Assembly: GCA_002946415.1 (NCBI GenBank)
Contig: NJPS01000048.1
Location: 186,001-250,000, forward strand
DNA length: 64,000 bases
Direction: 5' to 3'
Origin: Rutstroemia sp. NJR-2017a BVV2
Lineage: Eukaryota; Ascomycota; Leotiomycetes; Helotiales; Rutstroemiaceae
Shown: in pieces, positions 62,029 to 64,000 of the stretch
Layout of the letters: each line of letters begins with the position of its first letter
How positions within the stretch are numbered: position 1 is the first letter of the stretch
The notes under the pieces: model-generated
Databases searched by the model: none
Told to the model about the DNA's origin: nothing
The model's input: the letters and a program-made list of their open reading frames with translations, nothing else
Made by a program: the position numbers and the translations under genes

Positions 62029-63322
62029 ATGAAGTTCACGCAGGTCGCACTTCCTCTCCTCTTCTCCGGCGCCGCCATCGCCGCACCAGCCGTGTCCAAG
62101 ACCATCAACGCGAGATCGACTAAAGTCTGCGGCCAATGGGACAGTGTTGTTACAGGATCCTACACCATCTACCAAGATCTTTGGGGTCAGGGAAACGCCG
62201 ATTCTGGTTCGCAATGCTCGACTGTTAATTCGATGAGCGGCGAGTCTGTCTCTTGGTCTACATCGTGGAGCTGGACTGGTGGATCGAGCGACGTCAAGTC
62301 GTATGCCAATGTTGCGCTTACCAAGACCGGATACCAGCTCTCGTCCATTTCTGCCATTCCTGGTGTTTGGAAGTGGAGGTGAGAACTTGTTGGATATACA
62401 TGTGACGGGTTCCAGCTAACCATGATGTAGCTACACCGGAAGCGACATCGTCGCTGACGTTTCATGGGATTTGTTCACTGCGTCCACAGCCGGCGGAACT
62501 AACGAGTTCGAGATCATGATTTGGTTGGCTGCTCTCGGAGGTGCTGGACCTATCTCCTCTACTGGATCCCCAGTTGCCACCGCTACCATTGCTGGATCTT
62601 CCTTCAAGTTGTACTCTGGACCAAACGGAGACACCACTGTCTACTCTTTCGTCGCTGTTGATGAAGTTACCTCTTTCGATGGTGACCTTATGGATTTCTT
62701 CGACTACTTGGTCAAGAACGAAGGATTCTCCACCAGCCAATACCTTAACACTCTCGAAGCCGGAACTGAGCCTTTCACTGGTACGTGCTCGCTTTCAACC
62801 TCAAGTCTTTGCACGGATAATGCTAACATTTCCCCAGGATCCAATGCCGTCTTCAGCGTCTCCGCCTACAGCGTATCAATCTCACAGGGAAGTTCCACCT
62901 CTACCAGCAGCACCGCAGTCGTTAGCAGCGTAGCATCCTCAACCTCCACCACCGCCCCATCATCCACCGTCATCTCATCCGCAGTATCCACCTCCACCTC
63001 CAGCACCCTCCCATCCTCAACCCAAATTGCCGTTCCATCATCCACCCTCAAGACCTCCTCAACAAGCACATTCGTCGCCCCATCTAGCAGCTCCACCGCA
63101 GTAGTTTCCACTGCCTCAAATTCCGCATACACCGCTCCTGTCCCTACAACCACCTCCACCAAGGCAGCAGTTGCTCCATCAGTCACGTCTACAGTTGTTT
63201 CTGCCCCATCTTCAGCACAATACACTCAGCCAGCATACTCCGCGTCTTCTGTCATCTCATCCGTTGTAGCTCCTTCTTCTACTGCTGCCCCAGAAGGAGA
63301 TGATGATGTCTGCTACGAGTAA
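62029..63322 (+). CDS. Secreted GH12 endoglucanase/xyloglucanase with Ser/Thr-rich tail
   Basis: Exons 62029-62378, 62431-62780 and 62838-63322; 394 aa. The second intron (57 bp) is 3n and stop-free, but splicing restores EPFTG-SNAVFS of the family. A signal peptide ([18 protein letters not shown]) precedes the GH12 beta-jelly roll (about 30-248). The catalytic pair is E144 in NEFEIMIWL (nucleophile) and E230 in GTEPFTG (acid/base). The C-terminal 140 residues are Ser/Thr/Val/Ala-rich, presumably O-glycosylated, and end EGDDDVCYE, with neither a cellulose-binding module nor a GPI tail. GH12 enzymes cut beta-1,4-glucan or xyloglucan in plant cell walls. The plant-degrading role is inferred from the family. 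Confidence 0.93.
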
Positions 63323-64000
63323 ACAGCACATACGATTTGATTTTAGCGACATAACATGGCGTACCGAAGTGGATCTTTCTATATAGTATTAGTGCTAATT
63401 GTGTGGGGTACAGTGATTCGAGATATTTTGAGACCGCGATGGATGAAGTTGCCATTATCGATCTCTTTGTCGATGTGGTGACTCCTTAGTCTATGGCGGG
63501 ATGGATTTTGTATATATATTTACTTTCTTGTAGAATGGGGATAATGGATGGCGGGTACAGTATCGTGGATAGTCAAAATGTATACCATTTCTAGACCAAT
63601 GCTGATAGTCTTCAATGAAGTGGTGGTCTCCGTGTGATCGAACCTGTCCCGAAGTTTAGTAGCTCTAGCTTCTGTCGAGGCCTGTCCGGGGAGTCTTACA
63701 AAGTATACTGTATTATTGTCTTTGGCACCTATCTATATTCCTGACTCTTCATTATCCAGCCTTTCCCTACAAGGCCAGAGTTGACCCTCTGATGCCAGTA
63801 TCAGCGACATATCCCAGTCAGCACACCTGACTCCTTACTCAACTAAACCAAGCAGAGAACTCTTGCCGCGAGACTGCAATCATCGACTGAAGTCCTTCCG
63901 TATGGGCACACGCACATCCTAGCTTCGCCAACGTCATCCCTTCACCCACACCACCATCATCAGAAGTTTCACCCACTTGACACATACTCGTTGCAATTCT
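63323..64000. other. 3' flank of the GH12 gene to window end
   Basis: 678 bp without a coding signal; the first 200 bp are AT-rich 3' UTR-like sequence. Confidence 0.5.

Overview
The window is a stretch of a filamentous ascomycete (Pezizomycotina) nuclear chromosome. Genes are split by short introns of about 43-130 bp with GTRNGY-type donors and C/TAG acceptors. The gene content is typical of that group: UPF3, a SIT4/PP6 phosphatase, PRP43, TAF10, mitochondrial uS19m, MRE11, a PTH11/rhodopsin-like membrane protein, GPI-type GH13 and secreted GH12 enzymes, and SDR and AceTr genes. A leotiomycete-like fungus is my best guess; this is a family-level impression, not a phylogenetic result. All exon structures were built by hand and checked so that reading frame is kept across every junction.

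Layout. 1-13 kb: an ICL/PEP-mutase-family lyase (+); a divergent pair made of a STAND-N-terminal-like coiled-coil protein with an acidic tail (-) and a large AAA+ ATPase with a charged tail (+); a 7TM rhodopsin-domain protein (-); then 2 kb without a convincing gene. 13.3-18.7 kb: UPF3 (-) and SIT4/PP6 (+) share a 318-bp promoter region, followed by a PNPOx-like split-barrel protein with a C-terminal membrane anchor (-). 20-30 kb: a divergent GPI-anchored alpha-amylase-like protein, a Lys-rich unknown, a 24-bp minisatellite, an atypical SDR and a methionine-permease-like APC transporter. 31-34.5 kb: an 1143-residue low-complexity protein. 34.5-44.2 kb: a 9.6-kb gene-poor block that hides one compact two-exon gene for an 84-residue Cys/Trp/Tyr-rich protein. 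44.2-51.1 kb: a tight housekeeping block, PRP43 (-), TAF10 (+), uS19m (-), MRE11 (+), in alternating orientation. 51-64 kb: gene-poor DNA with an LPxELR-type hypothetical protein, a GPR1/FUN34/YaaH acetate transporter and a GH12 endoglucanase with a Ser/Thr-rich tail.

The genes do not form an evident biosynthetic cluster. The housekeeping genes (mRNA surveillance, phosphatase signalling, splicing/ribosome helicase, TFIID/SAGA, mitochondrial ribosome, double-strand-break repair) are interspersed with environment-facing genes (GH13, GH12, acetate and amino-acid transporters, 7TM receptor-like protein). The most interesting signals are: a 249-bp stop-free, frame-preserving GT..AG segment inside the PP6 coding exon (candidate exitron); an amylase-like protein in which all three near-invariant GH13 histidines are replaced; a sharp within-gene switch from C-ending to G-ending codons repeated in many genes; a 16-nt micro-exon in uS19m; and the hidden small Cys/aromatic gene. 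No rRNA, tRNA, CRISPR array or intact transposon was recognised.
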